A DNA stretch of 64,000 nucleotides from assembly GCA_040387755.1 (NCBI GenBank), contig JAZKDB010000002.1:620001-684000 (forward strand), written 5' to 3'. The position numbers and the translations under genes were made by a program. Shown here one piece after another: positions 16,057 to 23,121 of the stretch. The notes under the pieces were generated by a model, which was not told the DNA's origin, did not search any database, and saw only the letters and a list, made by a program, of their open reading frames with translations. The first letter of the stretch is position 1; every line of letters starts with the position of its first letter. The stretch is from Rurimicrobium sp040387755 (GTDB lineage Bacteria; Bacteroidota; Bacteroidia; Chitinophagales; Chitinophagaceae).

Positions 16057-16242
16057 TTAAAAAATTTGTTGCTGCGCTCTGCTAATGCCTTGCTGCATAG
16101 CAGAAACCTTTTTTACCTTTTGCTTGGCTTCAATTTGCAAAATTGGAGAACAGGTCTCGATTTTAGTTCTTAATTTCAACCTTTTTTTGAATCGGTAGCG
16201 CTTGCAGGCAGAAGGAATGCTAATTCCCAACCTGCATAAAGC
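16057..16242 (-). other. Open frame of 61 codons without an ATG start
   Basis: On the minus strand a frame runs from just after TGA (16243-16245) to TAA (16057-16059). It begins ALCRLGISIPSACKRYRF and is strongly basic (KKRLKLRTKIETC, IEAKQKVKKVSAMQQG). There is no ATG near its 5' end; TTG is possible. It could be a small gene, a remnant or part of a repeat. It abuts REP copy i, and the rest of the 343-bp gap up to the crp gene shows nothing else. Confidence 0.3.
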
Positions 16243-16299
16243 TCAGGCCCTTGGCGGCAAGTATAACAGACATCAATAACCTAACAATATAAAATAACA

Positions 16300-16881
16300 A
16301 TGCAAGACATACTATTTGACTTTATATCAAAATACATCCCGCTGACAGAAGAGGAAAAGAATGTGATACTTTCGTTAGACATATTTCGCTCTGTAAAGAA
16401 GGGAACTATTTTACTCAAAGAAGGACAAAACTCCAAAGAAAGTTACTTTGTTTTAAAAGGCTGTATCCGCACCTATTATGTCTTAGATGGTGAAGAAAAA
16501 ACTACTGCTTTCTACACAGAAATGGATGTTTTGACACCCCATTGTGTCATCAGCAAAACTCCGTCTGAATATTATGTAAATTGTCTGGAAGACTCTATAA
16601 TTACCATTTCAAATTCGGATATGGAAGCAGAAGTAAACAGTAAATTTCCAAAGTTTGAAACTATATGCAGGGTATTATCCGAAGAACTTTTGGCTAAACA
16701 ACAAATCAATTTTGACGAGTTTAAGCTTTCTTCTCCCGAACAACGATACCTTAATTTACTACAAAAAAGACCAGACCTTATTCAGCGTGTGCCACAGCAC
16801 CAGTTAGCCAGTTTCCTGGGTATCAAACCCCAATCACTAAGCAGACTAAGGGCAAGAATTTTGGAAAAAAACAAAGAGTAG
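16300..16881 (+). CDS. Crp/Fnr family transcriptional regulator
   Basis: A 193-residue regulator. Residues about 10-120 form a cyclic-nucleotide-binding-type beta roll (VKKGTILLKEGQNSKESYFVLKG and CIRTYYVLDGEEKTTAFY segments). The C-terminus is a winged HTH with VPQHQLASFLGIKPQSLSRLRARI, where SLSRLRARI is the recognition helix. There are no Cys ligands for an Fnr-type iron-sulfur cluster. It stands 82 bp upstream of the first of three secreted paralogues, all sharing a palindromic box near their promoters that it may bind. A broken partial copy of this gene precedes the third paralogue. Confidence 0.9.
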   Translation: MQDILFDFISKYIPLTEEEKNVILSLDIFRSVKKGTILLKEGQNSKESYFVLKGCIRTYYVLDGEEKTTAFYTEMDVLTPHCVISKTPSEYYVNCLEDSIITISNSDMEAEVNSKFPKFETICRVLSEELLAKQQINFDEFKLSSPEQRYLNLLQKRPDLIQRVPQHQLASFLGIKPQSLSRLRARILEKNKE

Positions 16882-16891
16882 CTCTATTTAA

Positions 16892-16935
16892 TAACTTAAG
16901 TGAACGTATTGAAGCTACCTACCCATCTACTTTTG
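16892..16935 (+). promoter_or_regulatory. Promoter 1 of the secreted paralogue family, with TTAACTTAAGTGAACG-type box
   Basis: The box TAACTTAAGTGAACG (16892-16906), partly palindromic around CTTAAG, is followed by the -7 element TACTTTTG (16928-16935) and the conserved GCAGCATCATTTA. The same block precedes the other two paralogues. The spacing between box and -7 is fixed, as for an activator site. Confidence 0.7.
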
Positions 16936-16963
16936 CAGCATCATTTAACCATTAAAAAAAGAT

Positions 16964-17599
16964 ATGCAAAAGAAGATTTTATGGATTACACTTGCCTTAG
17001 TATTGGCAAGTAATTTACAAGCAAATGCACAAAATACCCAACAAGAAAGCAGCTACAAAAAGTGGTATGCCGGTAGCACCTTATACTTATTGGGCAATTT
17101 TACTGAAAAACACAACCCTGAGTACATACAATTAAATGTAGGATATAGGATAACTCCTAAAGACGTTATTCATTTTAGATTTAAAAGATCTGTTTACGAC
17201 TGGCCTTTAGGTACTCCCTGGGGAAAAATATTTGATGGAACGGAAGATACTTATCCCGGACATGCCCGCATACTTGCACCCACAGTAGGATACCAGCGGT
17301 TTTGGTGGAAAGGATTCTATACATCCGTTTACGCATTGAATGCTTTTGAAAAATACATGGATGAGAACAATAAAAAGATTGGTAATGGATACACCTTATA
17401 CCTGGACTTCTATGTAGGTTACCAGTTTAAGTTTTTTAAAAACCGCTTCTTTTTTGAGCCAGGTATTGGCATTAGTTATTGGCCTGTAAGAACTAATGTT
17501 CCTGGCTCTTTTAAACCAGTAGAACAAAAATGGCCTAATCACTTTATTCAACCCGGGCTGGATTTTGGGTATAACTTTGATTTTAAAAAGAAGAAATAA
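16964..17599 (+). CDS. Secreted protein, paralogue 1 (probable small outer-membrane barrel)
   Basis: A 211-residue protein with a signal peptide (MQKKILWITLALVLASNLQANAQ). The mature part has alternating aromatic strands (WYAGSTLYLLGNF, YIQLNVGYRI, VIHFRFKR, VGYQRFWWKGFYTSVYAL) and ends GLDFGYNFDF before a Lys tail. That pattern suits a small beta-barrel membrane protein, an inference since no family was recognised. It is similar along its length to the proteins at 17783 and 19854. It follows the crp gene and is probably controlled by it. Confidence 0.75.
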   Translation: MQKKILWITLALVLASNLQANAQNTQQESSYKKWYAGSTLYLLGNFTEKHNPEYIQLNVGYRITPKDVIHFRFKRSVYDWPLGTPWGKIFDGTEDTYPGHARILAPTVGYQRFWWKGFYTSVYALNAFEKYMDENNKKIGNGYTLYLDFYVGYQFKFFKNRFFFEPGIGISYWPVRTNVPGSFKPVEQKWPNHFIQPGLDFGYNFDFKKKK

Positions 17600-17711
17600 T
17601 AGCCTTCATTTATACTCCTTATATGTACTGTTGAGGTATGGTAAGTTCAGAGCTGATACCCTACTAACGCAGAGACTGGAACTCCCGATTTAAAGAGCTG
17701 ATTTGTATTTC

Positions 17712-17756
17712 TTAACTTAAGTGAACGTATTTAAGCTACCTGCCCGTCTACTTTTG
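17712..17756 (+). promoter_or_regulatory. Promoter 2 of the secreted paralogue family
   Basis: TTAACTTAAGTGAACG (17712-17727) and TACTTTTG (17749-17756) have the same spacing as upstream of paralogue 1, again followed by GCAGCATCATTTA. Confidence 0.7.
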
Positions 17757-17782
17757 CAGCATCATTTAAAATTAAAAAATGT

Positions 17783-18406
17783 ATGCAAAAGAAAGCTTTA
17801 TGTCTGGCCTTGATTTTAATGATAACCAGTATTCTACAAGTTAAAGCTCAATACTCCAAACAAGACAGTACTTATAAAAAGTATTTTATAGGCAGTACTT
17901 TTTTTATGCTGGCTAATTTTATACCAGATAATAATAAGCCCGAAATGGTTTATCTGAATCTAGGTTATCGTATTAGCGGAAAGGATGTCATTTCACTTGA
18001 ACTAAAAACCTGGAAATATGGCTGGCCAATTGGCATTCCTCATGGAAAATTTTATGAAGCAGAAGGAGAAGGGTTTCCAGGTTATATTCGTGAACACGGA
18101 GTTTCACTTAATTATCAAAGGTTTTTATGGAAAGGTCTTTTTGCTCAAGTTGACGTGATGCCAGCTTTTCAAACCTTTGTCAATGATAGGGGTAAGAAGA
18201 TTGACAATGGCTTCCAAATCTTTAACACTTATTCCGTTGGTTATCATGTTAAGCTTTTCAAGGATAGGTTTTTTATAGACCCATCAATAGCCATCACTCA
18301 TCGTCCCTATCAATCAAAAATGCCTGATTCGTTTAAGCAGGTTGATGATAGATGGCCAAGATTCTTCTTGTGGCAGCCGGGCTTTCATTTTGGGGTAAAT
18401 CTTTAA
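17783..18406 (+). CDS. Secreted protein, paralogue 2
   Basis: A 207-residue member of the same family, with signal peptide MQKKALCLALILMITSILQV and mature start near KAQYSKQDSTYKKYF. Shared landmarks are YKKYFIGSTFFMLANF, VYLNLGYRISGKDVISLELK, the YGWPIGIPHGKFY segment, NYQRFLWKGLFAQVDVMP and the end PGFHFGVNL. It ends in a hydrophobic/aromatic residue pattern typical of outer-membrane barrels. It is closer to paralogue 3 (KDVISLELxTWKxxWPxGI) than to paralogue 1. It has its own copy of the conserved promoter block. Confidence 0.75.
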   Translation: MQKKALCLALILMITSILQVKAQYSKQDSTYKKYFIGSTFFMLANFIPDNNKPEMVYLNLGYRISGKDVISLELKTWKYGWPIGIPHGKFYEAEGEGFPGYIREHGVSLNYQRFLWKGLFAQVDVMPAFQTFVNDRGKKIDNGFQIFNTYSVGYHVKLFKDRFFIDPSIAITHRPYQSKMPDSFKQVDDRWPRFFLWQPGFHFGVNL

Positions 18407-18419
18407 AACTATAAAGACC

Positions 18420-18490
18420 GCTGTATGGGATACACCCGAAGGGCTCGTCGAATCGGACAGGCAGGCACTTGCGCTAACATCTCTAACAGT
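18420..18490. repeat. REP-like element, diverged short form (copy j)
   Basis: A 71-bp hairpin from GCTGTATGGGATAC to ACATCTCTAACAG, keeping the CCGAAGGGCTCGTCGAATCG interior. It is the last copy in the accessory block. Confidence 0.6.
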
Positions 18491-18562
18491 GAGTGCCCTT
18501 TCTTTTTACCATAATTAAACGCATTCGCAATACTGCCATTTAACCTTAATAAAAAACACTCC

Positions 18563-19546
18563 ATGATTACTATCCATCGCCTCCTGCTCGCCGTGTCGGC
18601 AATCCTCATCTCCACCCAGGTATTTGCGCAAAAAGAACTTTCGGACAAAGACAAAACCAAAATATTAGAAAGGCTTGGCACCGATAAAAAATATGCTCTT
18701 GCCCAGCGCAAACAATACGAGGCTACCGACCAGCACCAAATTTATGTAGGCAAACCCCTCTCTCGCCTGATAGCAGACTGGGGTACCTACGACAGGGAAA
18801 GTAAAACCGGTACAGACCGCATCATCACTTATGAACACAATACGTCCTACAACATAGGCAGTTACACCCCGGGCAGCACCACGGTATACTCCAATGATTT
18901 TGGCGATGTAGCCGTAGTAAACACTGACGCTACCGACACCCGCAAAACACACCATTACACCTTTTTTAAGGATGTATACGTAAACGCTAAAGACATCATC
19001 ACCAAAATAGAAAGCGGTACCCGCAACACCAAAGAGGCTTTTCAAGACCATGTGTACACCAATCCGGATGCGGCCCAAACCATCACCACACCCGGCGCAG
19101 ATGCCGATGAAAACCACCAAAAAATAATCAAATATGCCAAAGCCAAAGGCTACAAAATAATAGACAAGACACTCAACCGCATAGAGTATGTACACCTGGG
19201 CAGCCTATGCAAAATGACCGAATGCGGCGCCAACATATACCCCCTCATCTTTGTACGGGCCATACCCAAAAACGGGAGTGTAGAAGTAGCCGTGCGCAGC
19301 CAGATATACGCCTCGCTGCTGGAGTGCAAGCTACTGCTGAGCCAAAACGGTAATGTAGTAGCCGAAGCTACTGACCAACCTTTCAACATTTACCGCCCTA
19401 TAGCTCCCAAAGGCTATAATAACACTTATCCTGAAAGCATGTATCCCAACCAAGGAAACCTCAAAAACAAAATAATAAAAGATAAGTTCGATGCCTACTT
19501 CAACTCCTATATCACCGATTTACAGCCAATCCTGAGTGGAAATTAA
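18563..19546 (+). CDS. Secreted protein of unknown function, inserted between paralogues 2 and 3
   Basis: A 327-residue protein with a signal peptide (MITIHRLLLAVSAILISTQVFAQ). The mature N-terminus is helical and charged (KELSDKDKTKILERLGTDKKY). The rest is Asp/Thr/Asn-rich, contains SLCKMTECG (two nearby Cys) and LLECKLLL, and ends FDAYFNSYITDLQPILSG. It has no similarity to the flanking paralogues and no recognised family. Its codon use is more GC-rich than its neighbours, suggesting a different origin. It probably acts in the periplasm or outside the cell. Confidence 0.75.
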   Translation: MITIHRLLLAVSAILISTQVFAQKELSDKDKTKILERLGTDKKYALAQRKQYEATDQHQIYVGKPLSRLIADWGTYDRESKTGTDRIITYEHNTSYNIGSYTPGSTTVYSNDFGDVAVVNTDATDTRKTHHYTFFKDVYVNAKDIITKIESGTRNTKEAFQDHVYTNPDAAQTITTPGADADENHQKIIKYAKAKGYKIIDKTLNRIEYVHLGSLCKMTECGANIYPLIFVRAIPKNGSVEVAVRSQIYASLLECKLLLSQNGNVVAEATDQPFNIYRPIAPKGYNNTYPESMYPNQGNLKNKIIKDKFDAYFNSYITDLQPILSGN

Positions 19547-19650
19547 ATAGTGAGCAAAACAGAAAGAGGCGTAACGATTTTGACATCGGGCTGCAAGCGC
19601 TCGCTATTCAATCAGTATAACATACGGAGTTGTTATTTTAAAGAACCTAT

Positions 19651-19770
19651 AAGACCATATCTTGTTCGGCATGTCCACAACACCAATCAACAAGTTATCT
19701 TGGTATCAAACCACTATCGCTGAGCAGATAAAGAGCAAGAATTTTTTTGAAAAAAAAAGCAGAGCGTAAA
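19651..19770 (+). pseudogene. Remnant of a second crp/fnr gene (3' end)
   Basis: Translated in frame, 19690 onward gives PQHQSTSYLGIKPLSLSR, then a stop, then RARI. This matches the C-terminal HTH of the intact crp gene (PQHQLASFLGIKPQSLSRLRARI), with the Leu codon after SLSR turned into TAA. Similarity continues through the intergenic DNA into the promoter of paralogue 3. A crp-plus-target segment was therefore duplicated and this crp copy decayed. Confidence 0.75.
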
Positions 19771-19778
19771 GTCATTTA

Positions 19779-19823
19779 TTAACTAAAGTGAACGAGTTGT
19801 ACTACCTCGCCAATCTACTTTTG
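19779..19823 (+). promoter_or_regulatory. Promoter 3 of the secreted paralogue family
   Basis: TTAACTAAAGTGAACG (19779-19794) and TACTTTTG (19816-19823), with GCAGCATCATTTA following. The central CTTAAG of the box is changed to CTAAAG here. Confidence 0.65.
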
Positions 19824-19853
19824 CAGCATCATTTATCAACAACAACAACAGAT

Positions 19854-20477
19854 ATGCAAAAGAAAAAAATTGTTCTGATCATTGCACTTTTATGTGCTTT
19901 TACTCTGAATCTTCAAGCTCAATATGCTAAAACAGACAGCACTTACAAACGGTGCTTCGTTGGTAGCACTTTATTTTTATTGGGTAATTTGGCTACTACA
20001 AATCCCCCCGGCTTTGCTCAACTCAATTTAGGCTATCGCATCACAGGAAAGGATGTAATTTCTCTTGAACTAATCACTTGGAAACATGCCTGGCCACTTG
20101 GCATTAACCCTTTTTATAATGACGCATACGGAACACCTGAAGAGAAATATCCCGGCTATATAAGAGAATATGGAATTGGCCTTGCTTATCAAAGATATTT
20201 TTGGAAAGGTCTTTACGTAGCAGTACATGTAATGCCTATGTGGCAAACATTTAAGAATGAAAATGGAGATAAGGTGGATAATGGTTTCATTATATTCAAC
20301 ACTAACAGAATTGGCTATCACTTTAAACTCTTAAAGGATAGGTTTTTTATAGAACCATCTCTTGGCGTTGCTGGTCGTCCTTACTTCACTGAAATGCCTA
20401 ATGGATTTAAACAAAAAGATGACAAGTGGCCAAAATGGACTCCTGAACCCGGGCTACATTTCGGATATAACTTCTAA
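19854..20477 (+). CDS. Secreted protein, paralogue 3
   Basis: A 207-residue protein from ATG 19854. An upstream in-frame ATG at 19788 lies inside the conserved promoter box and is rejected. The signal peptide is MQKKKIVLIIALLCAFTLNL, with the mature part starting near QAQYAKTDSTYKRCF. It keeps the family landmarks: STLFLLGNL, AQLNLGYRITGKDVISLEL, TWKHAWPLGI, GLAYQRYFWKGLYVAVHVMP and the end PGLHFGYNF. Probable small outer-membrane barrel, as for the other two. The DUF6326-like gene follows after 13 bp. Confidence 0.75.
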   Translation: MQKKKIVLIIALLCAFTLNLQAQYAKTDSTYKRCFVGSTLFLLGNLATTNPPGFAQLNLGYRITGKDVISLELITWKHAWPLGINPFYNDAYGTPEEKYPGYIREYGIGLAYQRYFWKGLYVAVHVMPMWQTFKNENGDKVDNGFIIFNTNRIGYHFKLLKDRFFIEPSLGVAGRPYFTEMPNGFKQKDDKWPKWTPEPGLHFGYNF

Positions 20478-20490
20478 AACCACACAACCT

Positions 20491-20937
20491 GTGAAAACAC
20501 AAAAAACACCTCAAAACGAACTGAAAGACATCAAAGTCAGTGTGAAACTGAAGCTTGCTGCACTATGGGCTAGTTTTATGTTTTTCTATATCTATGTCGA
20601 TTACTTCCACTTATATATGCCAGGCTCTATAAAAGCTATTTTGGCCGGAAAAGTATTTGTATTTGACATTTCGTATGTCTTTCTGCTGATAGCAATGATT
20701 CTTGTAGCTATTCCAACTCTTATGATTTTCCTTTCTGTTGTCCTGCCGGCTAAAATAAATCGTCGGACAAACATAATCGTGGCTACGGTATTTATTCCTT
20801 ACATGTTGTTTAATTTGGCAGGAGAAGCCTGGATGCACATGTATTTTGCTGCAGCAGTAGAAGTCTTACTTCTTTGTCTGATCATCCGATATGCTTGGGA
20901 ATGGCCCCGCATCCACTCGTCTATCAAAGCAGAGTAA
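20491..20937 (+). CDS. DUF6326-like four-helix membrane protein
   Basis: A 148-residue protein with four hydrophobic segments. The sequence LKLAALWASFMFFYIYVDYF followed by HLYMPGSIKAIL resembles the DUF6326 family. No ATG lies after the end of paralogue 3, so GTG 20491 (VKTQKTPQNELKD) is the likely start; in-frame ATGs upstream would overlap paralogue 3 by over 100 bp. The 13-bp gap suggests co-transcription with paralogue 3. Function unknown. Confidence 0.75.
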   Translation: MKTQKTPQNELKDIKVSVKLKLAALWASFMFFYIYVDYFHLYMPGSIKAILAGKVFVFDISYVFLLIAMILVAIPTLMIFLSVVLPAKINRRTNIIVATVFIPYMLFNLAGEAWMHMYFAAAVEVLLLCLIIRYAWEWPRIHSSIKAE

Positions 20938-21040
20938 TTATTTGCGCACTTAGTTATGCAGAACTAAATATGGCTGCAAGAAATAATAATAAATAGAGAA
21001 ACAACAAAAAACGAATAAGCAGAAAACACTGATAGTAATA

Positions 21041-21114
21041 GTGGCTTGACGAAGGTGGCGGTTCCGTTCATTGTATGATTTTAGTAGTTAAAATCGTCAC
21101 CTTCGCCAAGCCAC
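21041..21114. repeat. Long inverted repeat downstream of the HU-like gene
   Basis: GTGGCTTGACGAAGGTG (21041-21057) and the complement of CACCTTCGCCAAGCCAC (21098-21114) pair with a single mismatch around a 40-bp loop. It may be a terminator-like hairpin for one of the converging genes, but there is no T tract, so a mobile-element end or recombination site is also possible. Confidence 0.6.
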
Positions 21115-21151
21115 AAACCCCACTGGTGCAAGTATGCGCCAGAGAGGGTAT

Positions 21152-21445
21152 TTAAACCCTTCTAACTTTAATTGTTCTCATTGCATCCATAAACTCTTTA
21201 GAGGGCTTGAATTTTGGGATATAATGCTCAGGTACAAATACTTCTGTTTTGGCCCTGATATCTCTGGCTTTTTTTTGATTTCTCAGTTGGGTGGTAAAGG
21301 TTCCAAAACCTCGTGCAGCTACAACTTCTCCCTCTAAAACAGCCTGCTTAACCTCTTGAAAATAGTGCTCCAATATCACCAAAATATCTACTTTGGGTAT
21401 ACCAGTTTTGTGATGAATTTCCAGAATAATGTCGGCTTTTCTCAT
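21152..21445 (-). CDS. HU/IHF family DNA-binding protein
   Basis: A 97-residue protein starting at ATG 21445 (MRKADIILEIHHKTGIPK); the frame's upstream extension is not HU-like. It follows the HU plan: two N-terminal helices, then VVAARGFGTFTTQLRNQKKARDIRAKTE (the beta arm with the FGTF motif), and a C-terminal helix (KPSKEFMDAMRTIKV). These proteins bend DNA. Its position next to palindrome array B, with only one small gene between, makes a role in that unit's DNA biology tempting, but unit A has no such neighbour. The segment is given in parts only for description. Confidence 0.88.
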   Translation of the reverse strand: MRKADIILEIHHKTGIPKVDILVILEHYFQEVKQAVLEGEVVAARGFGTFTTQLRNQKKARDIRAKTEVFVPEHYIPKFKPSKEFMDAMRTIKVRRV

Positions 21446-21571
21446 AATTCGTTTTTTTTGTTTTATAATTGATGAATAAATTTTGCTGTTATACAAACCC
21501 TGCAATGAACAGTTATTGAATAGTGGCCAATTAAAGTTCAGACACATCCGGCTTGCTCATTGTCTCCAGTC

Positions 21572-21865
21572 TTATTTTGTACACTTAAGTATAATTTGTT
21601 CAATTATTCTTTCTACCAATTCTTGAGGCTGTGTATGGGTAGTTTGGCATATACAGCTATTGTCTGCAGAATTAAAAGAAAACATGAGCTCTATATTAGT
21701 AACCTGAGCAGTTTGAATTAATACCTTAAAAACCTCTACCCCGCTATCGTCAATATGACTATAAAAGTCGCAGAGATAATAGGTGCTGCTGGCCTTTAGG
21801 TATATACCCTTAAAAAATTTATATCTGGGAGAGTTTGAATTAAATAAGTTTCTTTTATATCTCAT
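21572..21865 (-). CDS. Small hypothetical protein
   Basis: A 97-residue protein from ATG 21865 (MRYKRNLFNSNSPRYKFF). The frame continues upstream to 21982, but the extra part is Cys-rich and unlikely. The body (YYLCDFYSHIDDSGVEVFKV, then QTAQVTNIELMFSF) reads like a small alpha/beta protein with a C-terminal helix (ELVERIIEQIILK). No family was recognised. It lies between the HU-like gene and array B, all on the minus strand. Confidence 0.5.
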   Translation of the reverse strand: MRYKRNLFNSNSPRYKFFKGIYLKASSTYYLCDFYSHIDDSGVEVFKVLIQTAQVTNIELMFSFNSADNSCICQTTHTQPQELVERIIEQIILKCTK

Positions 21866-21981
21866 TAAATATGATTTTTGGTTAAGAAATAAGCACAAGT
21901 ACTCAACCACACATTTTCTCTGCTGCATACTTGCGCCAGAGCGCGAAGCATAATGTGCCAAACAGATTAAACATTGCTTCA

Positions 21982-22121
21982 CCTAAATAAAATATAGGTT
22001 CTCCTACCAAAACCATAGGAGAACCTGCCAAGCTTACAGGTTCTCCTATCAAAAACATAGGAGCTCCTACCAAAAGGATAGGAGGTCCTATCAAAAAGAT
22101 AGGAGTAGCTAAATAAAAATT
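21982..22121. repeat. Palindrome array B: six AGGnnnnCCT cores every 21 bp
   Basis: Cores start at 21996, 22017, 22038, 22059, 22080 and 22101, exactly 21 bp apart: AGGTTCTCCT, AGGAGAACCT, AGGTTCTCCT, AGGAGCTCCT, AGGAGGTCCT and the degenerate AGGAGTAGCT. The first two are reverse complements of each other. Spacers are 11 nt (ACCAAAACCAT, ATCAAAAACAT, ACCAAAAGGAT, ATCAAAAAGAT), in the same style as array A. The left boundary CACCTAAATAAAATATAGG matches the one in A almost exactly. Outside, TGTGCCAAA and TTTGGCACA flank the array as an inverted repeat. It lies about 50 bp downstream of the 155-aa paralogue. Confidence 0.93.
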
Positions 22122-22174
22122 GCTCCTATTTGGCACATTTTAATATAAAATAATTTTAAAATAAACCGAGCTCT

Positions 22175-22642
22175 TTACTCCTCACTATTGGCTTTGTGAG
22201 CAAAGCGCTTGTTCCAGTCGTCTATCTCTTTCATAGCGCCATCCAGCGAGGCCTCGTTGCTGCGCGATATCTGCAAGTTGGCCACATAGCGGTCTACCAA
22301 TACCATAATATCGCTGGCTGCACCCAATTGCATTTCTTCGATAGTTTCGAGCGCCTGCATTAGTGCCAAACGATTGCCTTCCAGATTTTGATACGCATCC
22401 AGCAGATTACTTAGTTCGAGCGGATTGTCGGCCCTGCTGAGGGCTGAGGGAAATTGGATAGCCACACGGGATACCAGGCGGGCATATCCTTCGCGGCCTT
22501 CGGCCATCGTTCTTCCTCCCAGTTTTTCATCATCTGTAAGATTAATCTTGTACCCATTAAACAAGGTGAGACTACTGTTTAGCTGCAGGGTAAAGGCATC
22601 GGTGATTGATTTGGGGCAGATTGCCTGGATGTACTTTCTCAT
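22175..22642 (-). CDS. Unit B 155-aa protein of unknown family
   Basis: The paralogue of the protein at 11948-12415: same length, 138 of 155 residues identical by direct alignment. The stretch from LTDDEKLGGRTMAEGREGYA to RLVSRVA, and the stretch ending at DDWNKRFA, are almost unchanged. Differences fall at residues 7-30, around 62-80, and in the last eight. The conserved middle and conserved non-coding flanks argue for selection on the whole unit. No family, signal peptide or membrane segment is visible. Function unknown. Confidence 0.85.
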   Translation of the reverse strand: MRKYIQAICPKSITDAFTLQLNSSLTLFNGYKINLTDDEKLGGRTMAEGREGYARLVSRVAIQFPSALSRADNPLELSNLLDAYQNLEGNRLALMQALETIEEMQLGAASDIMVLVDRYVANLQISRSNEASLDGAMKEIDDWNKRFAHKANSEE

Positions 22643-22990
22643 CGTTTTGTTTTTTTAAAAATGATTACAGAAAAAATGATTGTTTACTTGGGTTTTCGCA
22701 CTCAGATTGTTTCGGTTTTTATCAATACTGACAGCCAAAAACTTGCAACAATAATATTGAAAACAATAAACTATTAAGAATTAAATTATGTAATATTCAT
22801 TAGTTTTTAGATTAATAGTTATCATATTCTATCTTTACAAATTTTAAATGGCGTTTCACAAACTTAAAGTGGTGCTTTACAAAGTTTTGCTGAGCAAAAC
22901 CCTGGCGAGGGAATTCAAAAAAAAATTTTTTGTGAGGAATTTTCAAACCCAATTATTGATGCTTTTCTGCAGATATGAATCTGTAAAAAC
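22643..22990. other. Conserved upstream block of unit B
   Basis: It matches 12416-12763 over its whole length, including the poly-A/poly-T block (about 22916-22931) and the right edge TTCTGCAGATATGAA. Within it GTTTTGCTGAGCAAAAC (about 22882-22898) forms a hairpin, followed by CCCTGGCGAGGG; the corresponding part of A differs in sequence. No plausible protein frame crosses it. It probably holds the promoter and leader of the 155-aa gene. The next 130 bp up to aspS show nothing else. Confidence 0.6.
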
Positions 22991-23121
22991 GGAGCTGATT
23001 TTCTGCATTTTACCAATCTGGTAACAGCCCTGAAAAAGCAGAATAAGCAGGATTGTCTGATTACCCAATTCAGCAATTGCCTAATTGCCTTATCTTGCAG
23101 CCCTTTTCTAGTCTTTTCTTT

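Noticed and set aside
21903..22136. 77-codon ORF through array B as a gene
   Set aside because: The repeats give open frames on both strands automatically, and the part beyond the array has no protein character; kept only as a question.
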